A DNA stretch of 64,000 nt, taken from Halomonas salinarum (lineage in GTDB: Bacteria > Pseudomonadota > Gammaproteobacteria > Pseudomonadales > Halomonadaceae). The translations under genes and the position numbers were made by a program. Below, piece after piece: positions 8,777 to 17,878 of this stretch. Below the pieces are notes generated by a model, which was not told the origin of the DNA, did not search any database, and was given only the letters and a program-made list of their open reading frames with translations. Numbering within the stretch: position 1 is the stretch's first letter; every line of letters starts with the position of its first letter. Location of the stretch: the NCBI RefSeq assembly GCF_012062845.1, contig NZ_WWNB01000002.1:62001-126000 (forward strand). The letters run 5' to 3'.

Positions 8777-8812
8777 GGTCACCGGCCTGGGGCCGGGAAA
8801 AGGCCGGTGACC
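8777..8812 (-). terminator. hairpin after the MFS gene
   Basis: A perfect 12-bp stem (8777-8788 with 8801-8812) and 12-base loop lies just downstream of the MFS stop. The T tract on the minus strand is interrupted (atcttct). Confidence 0.65.
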
Positions 8813-8818
8813 GATACC

Positions 8819-10363
8819 TCAGCTATTGCCCTTATTGCTTGGCTTGTTTGCGTCCGTGTCGTCAGATGCTTGGGATTCTCCGGCGCCCTTGGCGTTTTCA
8901 GAACGCTTGGTTTCTTCAGAGTCCTTGGCGGCTTCAGCGTCTTTGGCTTCCTCAGAATCCTTGGCTTCTTCAGAGTCCTTGCCTGATTGAGAGCCCTTGG
9001 CTTCTTCGGACGCTTCGCCGGCTTCAGCGGCGGCGGCCTCAGCCGCATCAGTTTCAGCTTCGGCGGCTTCAGCGGCGGCAGCTTCTGCTTCTTCGGCTTC
9101 CTCAATGATGTCCGCTTCGGGATGAAGGGGCTCGCCCTCATCATCCTGCAGCTGGTAATCGTATGCGGCCTGGAGACCGGTATCTTCCTCACCTTCCTCC
9201 TCTTCCGCCTGGGCAATGTAGCCTGGGTAAAATGGCGAGAGGATCGCTACCAGGATGCCGAGAGCAGAGAACATGGAGAACGCATTGGCATAGCCGTAAG
9301 CGTCCACCAACATACCGACGACGGGCGAGCCGGTCGCCTGTCCAAGCGACACGGCCATGAAGGGCAGCACTGGCCCCGTTGACAGCCGGCCCGGCAACAG
9401 GCGAATGCCGGTCATCAGATAGAGTCCCGTCAAACTCATGTACGCCAAGCCAAAGACCAGCGCCGAAAATGCCGCCAACACCGATTGGCCTGGGCTGGCG
9501 GCGATCAGTGCGAGGCTCGCTGCCAGCATCATCAGCATCAGGGCATGCGTAATGGGGGGATTGTTGCGATCAGCCAGGTCGGCCACCACGGCGCCGCCCA
9601 GGCCGGCAATACCCACCGCAAGCCATAGCCAACCGGTAGCGTTGGCGGGCAGGCCACCCAGGGTAACAATAAGGTCAGGCGCGAATATCCAGTAAGCGGC
9701 CGAGACGAAGCCCATCACGAAGGCAAACAGCGAGAGCCTGATGAGGCGTGACCATGGCAATTCGCTGATCGGCGCGGGTGGCGCGGCGTTTGCCGGCATG
9801 ATCCGTGATACCGAGGGCAGGAGAAACCAGGAGGCGATCAAAGCGATACCCGCCAACACGGCGAAGGAAATATAGGCAAGGCGCCAGGCGCCGGCCATGA
9901 ATAGCACCGTCGGCACGGCAACGACCACGCCAATACTGGTGCCCGCGTTCATGACCGAGCTGACGCGCCCGTGTAACGAGCGCCTCACCAGCGCCTGCAT
10001 GGCAGCCGTCAGTGCCGGCATCATCAAGCCAGTACAGACCCCGCAGGCGAATACCCCCGCACCGAGTGTCACCGCGCTGGATGCCTGACTGATCAGCGTC
10101 AGACCGCCGACGCCGAAGGCACCGGACAACACCGCCGCGTTGCGGGCACCGAGATGGTCCGCGGCAAACGGCGCGACCAGTGTAGCCAACAGAAAACTGA
10201 TGAGAGGGAGAGAACCGATGATACCGATCACATAGGGCGTGAGTTCCAGCTCATCGCGTATGGGAGGCACGAACAGACCAAAGGCGAAACGGGCGAGCCC
10301 GTAACTGATCGCGATCAGTATGGCACCAAAGAGCGCAAACCCTGTGCTCGAAAGTGGCTTCAT
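8819..10363 (-). CDS. MFS transporter with a long acidic C-terminal tail
   Basis: The 514-residue protein starts at ATG 10363 behind AAGGAGG. Residues 1-385 contain about twelve hydrophobic helices of a major facilitator permease, with RFAFGLFVPPI in helix 1 and a loop 2-3 region reading FAADHLGARNA. The last 125 residues are cytoplasmic, very rich in Glu and Ala, and include six hexapeptide repeats of the form KDSEEA. The tail is longer than anything usual in this family and is encoded by repetitive DNA (about 8870-9000). The substrate is unknown; the permease core resembles sugar or drug efflux types of the YbfB/CynX kind only loosely. Confidence 0.85.
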   Translation of the reverse strand: MKPLSSTGFALFGAILIAISYGLARFAFGLFVPPIRDELELTPYVIGIIGSLPLISFLLATLVAPFAADHLGARNAAVLSGAFGVGGLTLISQASSAVTLGAGVFACGVCTGLMMPALTAAMQALVRRSLHGRVSSVMNAGTSIGVVVAVPTVLFMAGAWRLAYISFAVLAGIALIASWFLLPSVSRIMPANAAPPAPISELPWSRLIRLSLFAFVMGFVSAAYWIFAPDLIVTLGGLPANATGWLWLAVGIAGLGGAVVADLADRNNPPITHALMLMMLAASLALIAASPGQSVLAAFSALVFGLAYMSLTGLYLMTGIRLLPGRLSTGPVLPFMAVSLGQATGSPVVGMLVDAYGYANAFSMFSALGILVAILSPFYPGYIAQAEEEEGEEDTGLQAAYDYQLQDDEGEPLHPEADIIEEAEEAEAAAAEAAEAETDAAEAAAAEAGEASEEAKGSQSGKDSEEAKDSEEAKDAEAAKDSEETKRSENAKGAGESQASDDTDANKPSNKGNS

Positions 10364-10835
10364 TCGGCCTCCTTATGGCAGGCATCGACGATTCCGGCTC
10401 ATTGCGCTTCCAGGTGTTGTACCTGAAGCGCGGTATCCGCCCGCTGATGCTCGATATCGTTATTGGCTTTGGTCACCATGCAACATCACATGGTGGAATC
10501 ATGGAACAACTTCAGCACCTTATGGCAGCAGGTCAAGGCGGGAGCGTCAAAACTGGCACGCACCTCGTCTCGTCGAAGTAAAACATTACGAGATGGTGAT
10601 AACTGTCCCATGCCCGACCATGTCAGCTTCATGTCCGGCCTGACCCTGGCATCAGGCAACGTAAGACATGAACAAGCGTAAAGACTGCCATAACGATGAG
10701 AACAGCCCTTTCATCCTAGCCAAAGATTCCTCCTAAGGCCTGGCGAGGCGCATGAACGGTGCGGAAGGCACGGCAAACGTCGAGCGTGAGGCGTGCTAGC
10801 CTTTCCCCACTTTCAACGGGAACGCGGATATTGGC
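10364..10835. other. 472-bp divergent intergenic region
   Basis: This separates the MFS gene (minus) from the YgjV gene (plus). Several short frames overlap here but none has a good ribosome site or recognisable protein. One small hairpin, CACCATG at 10474-10480 with CATGGTG at 10489-10495, is visible and could be regulatory. Confidence 0.5.
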
Positions 10836-11363
10836 ATGGAAGAGATCGGACTAAGATGGCTACTCGGCCAGGGGGTTAGCCTGGTGGCGCTGGCGCTGTG
10901 CCTGGTGGGATTCGCCAGCAAGCGTGATGACAAGCTGTTCGTTCTGCTGCTCTTCGCCAACGTCGCCTTCGCCGCCCAGTTCGCGCTATTTGAAAGCTGG
11001 GTAGCGGCCGGGATCTCGGCGCTGATCGTATTGCGCATCGCCCTGGTGCGCCGCTTCCCGCGTCACCGCAGGCTGATGATCATGATGCTGCTCGCCACCC
11101 TGGCGGTGGCGGCGCTGACCTGGAGCGGCCCGCGGGATATCCCGGCGCTGACCGCGGGGCTGCTGGGCACCTGGGGCATGTTCATGCTAAGCGGAATCGC
11201 CATGCGCGCCGCCCTGGCACTGGCCGCGCTGTGCTGGGTCATCAGTAATCTGCTGGCCGGCTCGATTGGCGGCACCCTCGCCGAAAGCATGATATTCGTG
11301 ACCAACGTGGTCACCATCTTCCGCCTGCGGCGGGATGCCCGCCTGCGCTACATCCACGGCTGA
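10836..11363 (+). CDS. YgjV-family inner membrane protein
   Basis: A 175-residue protein of five or six hydrophobic helices, matching the YgjV-type inner membrane family in length and pattern. The start has FxxxQG-like GQGVSLVALALCLVGFASKRD, followed by LLFANVAFAAQFALFESWVAA, and it ends IFVTNVVTIFRLRRD. The function of the family is not known. No strong ribosome site precedes ATG 10836. The next gene on the strand begins about 190 bp later. Confidence 0.8.
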   Translation: MEEIGLRWLLGQGVSLVALALCLVGFASKRDDKLFVLLLFANVAFAAQFALFESWVAAGISALIVLRIALVRRFPRHRRLMIMMLLATLAVAALTWSGPRDIPALTAGLLGTWGMFMLSGIAMRAALALAALCWVISNLLAGSIGGTLAESMIFVTNVVTIFRLRRDARLRYIHG

Positions 11364-11556
11364 AACCGAAGACGCGGCCAGTGCGTGTAGCGAGGCCGAA
11401 GCTCTGCCTCACTGCCCCTTCAAGCCACCTTGGGCCAGACCATCGTGCCTGCGCAGCTTGGTCACGAAGAGCGGCGTGAGACAGCCTATCCTCGCCCTGC
11501 CAGGGTCGATCATCCTTGCAAGCGGTGACCGACCCGCCTACACCTTGAAGATGACC

Positions 11557-13311
11557 ATGCCGGAAGCAGGGGAAGGAGTTCCACAAGGGCCCAAGGGAAT
11601 GCTGCGCTTCCTGGGACTGGTGGCGTTGGGCGCATTGATCGGTAGCCTGGCGGCGCTGGCCGCGGTGAGCTTCGTGGCGGCAGTCCTGTGGCTTAACGAC
11701 GTGCTACTGGTGTCACCCCGGGGGCGCATGATGTTCGCCCACCCCGGGGCGCTGGTGATCGCGACGGTGCTGGTGCCGACCCTTGGCGGGCTGGTAGTGG
11801 GTCAGCTGCACCGCGCGCTGCCCGGGCGTCGCCCTCACACCCCCGCCGATGTCATCGCCGCCGTGCAGACGCGTCGCGGGCGGCTGCCGATACGGGAAGG
11901 GGCGCTCTCGGCGCTGAGTGGCCTGGTTTCTCTGGGCGCTGGCGCCTCGGTGGGGCAGTACGGCCCCCTGGTGCACCTGGGGGCAAGCCTGGGGTCCTTG
12001 GGGGCACGGCTGCTCCGGCTGGGCCGCTCCGACGACAACATCACCATCGCCTGTGGCGTGGCGGCGGCCATCGCCACGGCCTTCAACGCGCCCCTGGCCG
12101 GCATCGTCTTCGCCCATGAGGTGGTTCTGCGCCACTACGCGCTGCGCGCCTTCGCCCCGGTGGCGGCCGCCGCCATCGTTGGGCACGTCATCGCCACCAA
12201 TGTGCTCTCCCGCGGCGCCCTCTTCCATGTCGCCGATACCGTGCTGCCCCGCCCCTGGGAATTCGCCGTCTTCGTGCTTATCGGCGGCCTGGGCGCCCTG
12301 GTGGCCGGCGCCTACATGCGTTCGATCCTCGGCGTCGGCCGGCTGGCCGAACGCCTGCCCCTGCCTCCCTCACTGCGCCCGGCGCTGGCTGGCGCCCTGC
12401 TCGGCGTAACCGCCCTGTGGGTACCGGACATTCTCGGCATGGGTCAGGAAACTCTGCGCTTCGCCACCATTGCAGGTGCCTTCGGCGGCCTGGAACTGCT
12501 GGTGGTGCTGGTCCTCAAGCTGGCCGCCACGGCGCTGTGCCTGGGCATGGGCTTTGGCGGCGGGATATTCAGCCCGGCACTGGTGATCGGCACGCTGTTC
12601 GGGGCCCTGTGCGGCACTCTGGTTGGCGGCCTCGGCGGCGCCCAGGACACCTTCGTCTTCTATGCCGTCTGCGGCATGGTGGCGGTGACCGCGCCGGTCA
12701 TCGGCGCTCCCCTGACCAGCCTGCTGATCGTCTTCGAGCTCACCGGTAACTACGCGCTGACCACCGCGGCACTTGCCAGCGTGATCCTCGCCAGCCCCAT
12801 CGCCGCCCAGCTATTCGGTCGCTCGCTGTTCGACATCCAGCTGGCGAAGCGGGGCCTGGACCTCTCCGCCGGTCGCAGCCGCGCCCTGCTGCAGGATGCC
12901 CGGCTCCACGACCTGCTGAGCCACATCTGCGTGACCCTGCCGCCGGAGCAGTGCGTCAGCGAGGCGGTAACCCGGCTGAGCCGCTCCGGCCACGGCGAGG
13001 CCCACCTGGTCGACGCCAAGGGTTGCTACCGGAGCAGCGTGACCCTGGCCGACCTTGAGGCCATGCGCGAGGACGGCGACGGCGGGCGGCCGGTGAAGGA
13101 CTGCCCCAGCACCCCGCGCCCTGTGCTGGGGCCCCAGACCTCGGTCTGGGAGGCGATGCGCCATCTTCAGGAGGTCACTGGCGAGGCCATCGCCGTCGTA
13201 GACGAGGCCGCAGACGGTGCCTTCCTGGGAGTGGTCTACGAGACCAGCATCGCCCGGGCCTTCCTGCAGCAAAGCGATGCACTTCGTCGGGAAGAATATG
13301 GTGCGGGCTGA
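11557..13311 (+). CDS. CLC-family chloride channel/transporter with C-terminal CBS pair
   Basis: A 584-residue membrane protein with the CLC core (about 15-440) and a CBS-pair regulatory tail (about 455-575). Visible signatures are FNAPLAGIVFAHE (helix H) and MGFGGGIFSPALVIG, the GxFxP chloride-binding loop. The GREGP motif reads GQYGP (133-137), so the external gating glutamate (E148 of E. coli ClcA) is tyrosine. The internal proton glutamate (E203 equivalent) is V189. The usual GSGIP loop is also not recognisable. This predicts passive chloride conductance rather than Cl-/H+ exchange (inference). The start is uncertain; ATG 11557 has GAAG upstream and precedes the first helix. The stop overlaps the next gene. 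Confidence 0.85.
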   Translation: MPEAGEGVPQGPKGMLRFLGLVALGALIGSLAALAAVSFVAAVLWLNDVLLVSPRGRMMFAHPGALVIATVLVPTLGGLVVGQLHRALPGRRPHTPADVIAAVQTRRGRLPIREGALSALSGLVSLGAGASVGQYGPLVHLGASLGSLGARLLRLGRSDDNITIACGVAAAIATAFNAPLAGIVFAHEVVLRHYALRAFAPVAAAAIVGHVIATNVLSRGALFHVADTVLPRPWEFAVFVLIGGLGALVAGAYMRSILGVGRLAERLPLPPSLRPALAGALLGVTALWVPDILGMGQETLRFATIAGAFGGLELLVVLVLKLAATALCLGMGFGGGIFSPALVIGTLFGALCGTLVGGLGGAQDTFVFYAVCGMVAVTAPVIGAPLTSLLIVFELTGNYALTTAALASVILASPIAAQLFGRSLFDIQLAKRGLDLSAGRSRALLQDARLHDLLSHICVTLPPEQCVSEAVTRLSRSGHGEAHLVDAKGCYRSSVTLADLEAMREDGDGGRPVKDCPSTPRPVLGPQTSVWEAMRHLQEVTGEAIAVVDEAADGAFLGVVYETSIARAFLQQSDALRREEYGAG

Positions 13312-14494
13312 ACGCAGGCGTGGCGCAACCGGCCTGGTGTCGGCCATGCTCCTGGGCCTAGTCCTGGCAATGGGCATGCCGCTGTGCTGGCCCCTGCCAG
13401 CCGTTGCTGCGCCAGCCACCCTGACGGTGCTGAGCTGGGGTGGTGCCTACGAACGTGCGCAGCAGCACGCCCTGTTCGCGCCTTTCACCGAGACCACCGG
13501 CATCCCCGTGAACGTCGCCCGCTATAATGGCGGCCTTGCGGCCCTACGGCGTGCCGTGGCCGAAGAGAACGTACCCTGGGATCTGATCGACATGACCCGC
13601 AGCGAGGCCATGGCCGCCTGCGCGGAGGGCCTGCTCGAACCGCTGTCGCCCTCGCTGGTGGCCCCGGCCCCCGATGGCACCCCGCCCGATGAGGATTTCC
13701 TCCCCGGCGCCTTCAGCCGCTGCGCGATCACCCACTCGGTGTTCGCCACCGTGGTGGCCTATCGCCGCGACGCCTTCCCGGGACGCCGCCCCACCTCCAT
13801 CGCCGATCTTTTCGACCAGCGCCGTTTTCCCGGGCCTCGCGCCCTGCAAGACACCCCGGCAGCGAACCTGGAGTGGGCCCTGCTCGCCTACGGCGTCCCT
13901 CGGGAAGAGCTCTACCGGCTGCTCAGTACCCGGCGCGGCCTGAACCTCGCCTTGAAGCGCCTGAACGGTCTTGAGGATCTGCGCTGGTGGCAGGCCGGCG
14001 ACACGCCGTCGCGGTTGCTGGCCGAGGGGGAGGTGGTGATGGCCTCGGGTTACAACGGACGCTTCTTCGACGCCATGGTCAACCGCGGCCTGCCCATCGA
14101 GATCCTCTGGGACGGTCAGGTGCAGGAGCACGAGACCTGGGTCATCCCCCGCCACGCGCCTAATCCCGAAGCGGCCCGTCGCTTCGTGCGCTTCGCCACC
14201 ACCACCGAGCGCCAGGCGGAGCTGGCCCGGTACATTCCCTACGGCCCGTCCCGGCAGTCGGCGGCACGCCAGGTCTCCACCCACCATGGCACCGGCCTCG
14301 ACATGCGCTTGCACATTCCCACCCACCCCCTGAATGCCAAGCGCGCGATAACCCGCGACGATGACTGGTATGCCCAGACCCGAGAGCGGGTCGGCGAGTA
14401 CTTCCGCGCGGCCCTGTTCGACACACCCGACGAGGCTTCCGGCGCCGTCGCCGAGCCCCCTGCGGACGGCGAGACGCCCGACCCGGATTCCTGA
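13298..14494 (+). CDS. periplasmic extracellular solute-binding protein (spermidine/putrescine type)
   Basis: A 398-residue protein. A signal peptide (about residues 1-37: RRR, then a long hydrophobic stretch and AVAA) is followed by LTVLSWGGAYERAQ, typical of PotD/PotF-like binding proteins for ABC importers. Later motifs include WDLIDMTRSEA and GEVVMASGYNGRF. No permease or ATPase gene is adjacent, so it is an orphan binding protein. Its ATG overlaps the last 14 bases of the CLC gene, implying cotranscription and coupled translation with that channel. The ligand cannot be assigned. Confidence 0.85.
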   Translation: MVRAERRRGATGLVSAMLLGLVLAMGMPLCWPLPAVAAPATLTVLSWGGAYERAQQHALFAPFTETTGIPVNVARYNGGLAALRRAVAEENVPWDLIDMTRSEAMAACAEGLLEPLSPSLVAPAPDGTPPDEDFLPGAFSRCAITHSVFATVVAYRRDAFPGRRPTSIADLFDQRRFPGPRALQDTPAANLEWALLAYGVPREELYRLLSTRRGLNLALKRLNGLEDLRWWQAGDTPSRLLAEGEVVMASGYNGRFFDAMVNRGLPIEILWDGQVQEHETWVIPRHAPNPEAARRFVRFATTTERQAELARYIPYGPSRQSAARQVSTHHGTGLDMRLHIPTHPLNAKRAITRDDDWYAQTRERVGEYFRAALFDTPDEASGAVAEPPADGETPDPDS

Positions 14495-14519
14495 AAGACC
14501 ACGCAAACGCGGGCCCGTG

Positions 14520-14543
14520 GCGAATCGGCTGAGGTTGATTCGC
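14520..14543. terminator. weak inverted repeat after the binding-protein gene
   Basis: GCGAATC (14520-14526) pairs with GATTCGC (14537-14543) around a ten-base loop, 26 bp after the stop. There is no T tract, so this is only a candidate. Confidence 0.3.
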
Positions 14544-14600
14544 GAGGATTGCTGACTCAATGCTTGAGAGCGTTGTGGAGAGCGCTGTTGAGCCCCTATC

Positions 14601-15332
14601 TCACTTCATCTTGAAACCGCGCTCGATCAGGAAGTCACGCATGTGCGGGCGCAGCTTGGTGTCGAAGAGCGGGGTGAGATTCAAGGACCAGTTGGTGTCC
14701 TTGGTGCCGCCGCTGCGCTCACTGTAGTAACGCTGCATGGTGTCGTCGAAGGCGGCTACCTGCTCGCGATCGTCGTCGTAATAGTCTTCCTTGAGAATCG
14801 CCTCCACCGATAGCCGCGGCTTGATGCCCGGGGTCTGAGCCGGGTAGCCGATGCACATGCCAAACACCGGATAGACATGCTCGGGCAACCGCAGCAGATC
14901 GCTGACAGTTTGAGGATCGTTGCGGATACCGCCGATGTAGCAGATCCCCAGACCCTCGGATTCGGCGGCCACCGCCACGTTCTGTGCCATCAAGGCGGTG
15001 TCGACGCTTGCCACCAGAAGCTGCTCGGTCATGCCACGCACGACGTTGGCACCGGTTCGTTCGGAGGCATCGGTTGGGCGTTTCATGTCGGCGCAAAACA
15101 CCAGGAAATCCGAGGCATTCGCCACATAGCTCTGGCCGCCGGCCAGTTCGGCAATCGCCTCACGGTTGGCCGGATTAGTGACATGAATGACGCTATACGC
15201 CTGAACATGGCTGGACGTGGCGGCACTCTGGCCGGCACTGATCAGCTCCCGCAGCAGCTCATGGGGAATCTTCTGCTCGGTGAACTTGCGGATCGATCGG
15301 TGGGATTTCAGCAGCTCGATGGTGGGATTCAT
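14601..15332 (-). CDS. NfsA-like NADPH nitroreductase (flavoprotein)
   Basis: The 243-residue protein starts at ATG 15332 behind GAGG. HRSIRKFTEQKIP at the N-terminus binds FMN phosphate, SAATSSHVQAYSVI and the GICYIGGIRNDP segment are typical of the NfsA/FRP group, and FGMCIGYPAQTPGIKPRL is the conserved core near residue 165. Length fits oxygen-insensitive NfsA (about 240). The enzyme reduces nitroaromatics, quinones or flavins with NADPH. It is single-gene and divergent from the Rieske reductase gene across about 215 bp. Confidence 0.9.
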   Translation of the reverse strand: MNPTIELLKSHRSIRKFTEQKIPHELLRELISAGQSAATSSHVQAYSVIHVTNPANREAIAELAGGQSYVANASDFLVFCADMKRPTDASERTGANVVRGMTEQLLVASVDTALMAQNVAVAAESEGLGICYIGGIRNDPQTVSDLLRLPEHVYPVFGMCIGYPAQTPGIKPRLSVEAILKEDYYDDDREQVAAFDDTMQRYYSERSGGTKDTNWSLNLTPLFDTKLRPHMRDFLIERGFKMK

Positions 15333-15548
15333 GCAACCTCGCGAAATGCAGTAAGGGAAGGGGGCAAGATACATAGCATGCTTACAGTTTTCCACTCTAA
15401 ATCATCGCCCCATCAGGATCGCCGCTGGCGTGACAGTCTTTCACCATGTACCTGAACGTTATGAGGCCGTCGGCAACTCACAAGGTGAAGCGACAGCGTG
15501 GCTTCTATAGTGATTCATGATATCCCGCCATTCACAGGAGTGATCACG

Positions 15549-17096
15549 ATGAGTGCCGACAAGACCCCGAACGGCCCGGACCTGACTGCTGGTGTCCCGA
15601 TGAGCGAGCTGGCCGAGGGCGAGATGCTCACAGGCCATGTCGGCGAGGACGCGGTACTTCTCGCTCGCAGCGGGGGCGATTTCTTCGCCGTGGGTGCCCA
15701 CTGCACCCACTATGGTGCGCCGCTCGGCGATGGCCTGATTGTCGATGACACCGTGCGCTGCCCCTGGCACCACGCCTGCTTCAGCCTGCGCAGCGGCGAA
15801 GCGCTGGCCGCTCCGGCCCTGGACGATGTGGCCTGCTGGAAGACCGAGATCGTCGACGACCGGGTGATAGTGCACGAGCGTGCCAAGCCAGCCCCCGCAC
15901 GCCACCCGACCCAATCGCCGTCCTCGGTGGTGATTCTGGGGGGTGGTGCTGCCGGCGAGGCGGCCGCGGAAATGCTGCGCCGAGAGGGCTACACGGGGCC
16001 AGTGACGATCTTGAGCGAGGACAAGGCCCTACCCTGTGATCGGCCGAATCTTTCAAAGGACTACCTGGCCGGCACGGCGAAGGCCGAATGGATTCCCCTG
16101 CGCGACGATGACTTCTATCAGCAACACGATATTACCTTGCGACTCGCCACCGAGGTGGCGGCGATCGAACCCGAAGCCTCGCGGCTGCAGTTCGCCAATG
16201 GCGAGACCCTGGACTACGGAGCGCTGCTACTGGCCACCGGTGCCGAGCCGGTCCGCCTGTCGGTGCCGGGTACCGAATTGCCCCATGTCCACACCCTGCG
16301 CAGCCAGGCCGACAGCGAGTCGCTGATTGCCGCCGTCGAGGGCGGAGCGCGCCGCGCCGTGGTGATCGGCGCCAGCTTCATCGGTCTGGAAGCGGCGGCG
16401 TCGCTGCGCGAACGCGGGCTCGAGGTGCGGGTCGTCGCGCCTGAAGCACAGCCGCTTCAGCACATCCTTGGCGAGACGCTGAGCCACTTCATCCGTGATC
16501 TGCACGAGTCAAAGGGGGTGAAGTTTCATCTGGAAGACCAGGTGGCAGGCATTACCGAGGAGGCGGTCGAGCTCGAAAGCGGCCAACACCTCGATGCCGA
16601 CCTGGTGGTGGTCGGCATCGGTGTGCGCCCGCGTGTCGCCCTGGCCGAGGCAGCAGGCCTCGCGGTGAATGATGGCGTATGGGTCAGCGACACCCTGGAG
16701 ACCAGCATGCCGGGGATCTTCGCCGCCGGCGACATCGCCCGCTGGCCAGACCCGCTGAGTGGCGAGCGCGTACGCATCGAGCACTGGACAGTGGCTCAGC
16801 GCCAGGGGCAGCGCGCCGCTCGCAACATCCTCGGCGCCGGCGATGCTCAAGCGGCAGTGCCCTTCTTCTGGAGCCAGCACTACGATATCGGCATCAATGT
16901 CGTGGGCCATGCCACGCACTGGGATCGCATCGAGACCGACGGCGATCCTGCGGCGCATGACTTCACCGCGCGCTTCATCGCCGGTGACCACTGCCTGGCG
17001 GTGGCAACCATCTTCCGCGACTGGGAAAGCCTCGAGGCCGAGGCCGAGATGGAAGCGCGAACTCGCGGCTGGCAGCACCCGTTAGGCGATGCATAA
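15549..17096 (+). CDS. Rieske domain fused to a FAD-dependent pyridine nucleotide reductase (AIFM3-like)
   Basis: A 515-residue protein; ATG 15549 follows AGGAG. Residues 10-105 form a Rieske [2Fe-2S] domain with CTHYG and CPWHHACF, giving the two Cys and two His ligands. From about 120 on is a two-nucleotide-fold reductase: GGGAAGEAAAE binds FAD, VIGASFIGLEAAASLRE binds NAD(P)H, and GIFAAGDIA is the second FAD motif. No signal or membrane segment is seen, so it acts in the cytoplasm. It resembles ferredoxin reductase / AIFL proteins that pass electrons from NADH to a Rieske centre. The electron acceptor is not apparent. Confidence 0.9.
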   Translation: MSADKTPNGPDLTAGVPMSELAEGEMLTGHVGEDAVLLARSGGDFFAVGAHCTHYGAPLGDGLIVDDTVRCPWHHACFSLRSGEALAAPALDDVACWKTEIVDDRVIVHERAKPAPARHPTQSPSSVVILGGGAAGEAAAEMLRREGYTGPVTILSEDKALPCDRPNLSKDYLAGTAKAEWIPLRDDDFYQQHDITLRLATEVAAIEPEASRLQFANGETLDYGALLLATGAEPVRLSVPGTELPHVHTLRSQADSESLIAAVEGGARRAVVIGASFIGLEAAASLRERGLEVRVVAPEAQPLQHILGETLSHFIRDLHESKGVKFHLEDQVAGITEEAVELESGQHLDADLVVVGIGVRPRVALAEAAGLAVNDGVWVSDTLETSMPGIFAAGDIARWPDPLSGERVRIEHWTVAQRQGQRAARNILGAGDAQAAVPFFWSQHYDIGINVVGHATHWDRIETDGDPAAHDFTARFIAGDHCLAVATIFRDWESLEAEAEMEARTRGWQHPLGDA

Positions 17097-17175
17097 CGCC
17101 CTGGGCCAGCACTGGCGAACATTCGCCCGCTGACGTAAGCTCGCCGGCCATCATCAATGCCGCGAGGAGAATGCC

Positions 17176-17391
17176 ATGAACCCCGACGACCTGGAACGCC
17201 TGGTGACCCTGAAGATGCCCTTCGGCAAGCACCAGGGCACCCTGATCGCGGACCTGCCCGGCGGCTATCTCAACTGGTTCGCTCGGGAAGGCTTTCCCAA
17301 CGGCGAGATTGGCAGGCTCTTGCAGCTAATGCAGGAGATCGACCACAACGGCCTGAGCGAGCTGCTCGACCCACTGCGCCGCCGCGGCTGA
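17176..17391 (+). CDS. DUF3820 small protein
   Basis: The 71-residue protein starts at ATG 17176 behind GAGGAGA. KMPFGKHQGTLIADLPGGYLNWF is the conserved motif of DUF3820, a small family found in gammaproteobacteria, some members of which are annotated as quorum-sensing regulated. No cofactor motif is visible. It is 79 bp downstream of the Rieske reductase and could be cotranscribed with it. Confidence 0.85.
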   Translation: MNPDDLERLVTLKMPFGKHQGTLIADLPGGYLNWFAREGFPNGEIGRLLQLMQEIDHNGLSELLDPLRRRG

Positions 17392-17401
17392 AGCGTCCGC
17401 C

Positions 17402-17719
17402 TCAGGGCGAGTCCGGGGGCATCACCACCCACTCGGGCTCCTCGAACTCGCCGATCACGCGCACCTCGCAGCCGGGCGCGGCGCTCTTGATGATGGCGTC
17501 GATCTCCGGCGTGTGATCGGATTCCATGGCGTCGCGACTGGCCTTGCTGTCCCAGCGGGCGATGGCGATCAGGGTATCGGGGTCGCCGATCTTGCGGTGC
17601 AATTCGGTGCCCCGGGCGCCAGGCGCCTGCTGGATCAGTTCACTGGCCCGTACCCAGGCATCGGCATACTCCTCGGCGGTGTGGCCTTCCTTGATGCGCA
17701 CCTCGAACAGATACTTCAT
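17402..17719 (-). CDS. antibiotic-biosynthesis-monooxygenase-fold (ABM) protein
   Basis: The 105-residue protein starts at ATG 17719 behind GAGGAGG. The ferredoxin-like ABM fold is suggested by a YLFEVRIKEGHTAEEYADAW start, a central GTELHRKIGDPDTLIAIARWDS strand-helix unit and the terminal hydrophobic strand. Such proteins are dimeric and act as small cofactor-free monooxygenases or heme-related enzymes, though many have no known activity. It converges on the DUF3820 gene with a gap of only ten bases and no terminator between. Confidence 0.75.
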   Translation of the reverse strand: MKYLFEVRIKEGHTAEEYADAWVRASELIQQAPGARGTELHRKIGDPDTLIAIARWDSKASRDAMESDHTPEIDAIIKSAAPGCEVRVIGEFEEPEWVVMPPDSP

Positions 17720-17790
17720 GTTGGCCTCCTCTCGATCAGCGTTCTTTTAAAGCGGTGGCATCGCTATCCCTGCAAATTGATACAGGCAGG

Positions 17791-17818
17791 CCAAGTCCCG
17801 GGCACTCCCGGGACTTGG
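17791..17818. terminator. strong 12-bp hairpin between minus-strand genes
   Basis: CCAAGTCCCGGG (17791-17802) pairs perfectly with 17807-17818 around a four-base loop, 60 bp beyond the stop of the secreted-protein gene on the minus strand. A short T tract exists only on the plus strand. Confidence 0.6.
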
Positions 17819-17878
17819 CGTTTCACATGCTGACGGTATGCCGCTTACGATGCTTCCCCACCTGGTCGCATACGGCGA

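Noticed and set aside
10354-10681. Short plus-strand frames before YgjV
   Set aside because: They overlap each other, lack ribosome sites and resemble nothing; the region is better called intergenic.
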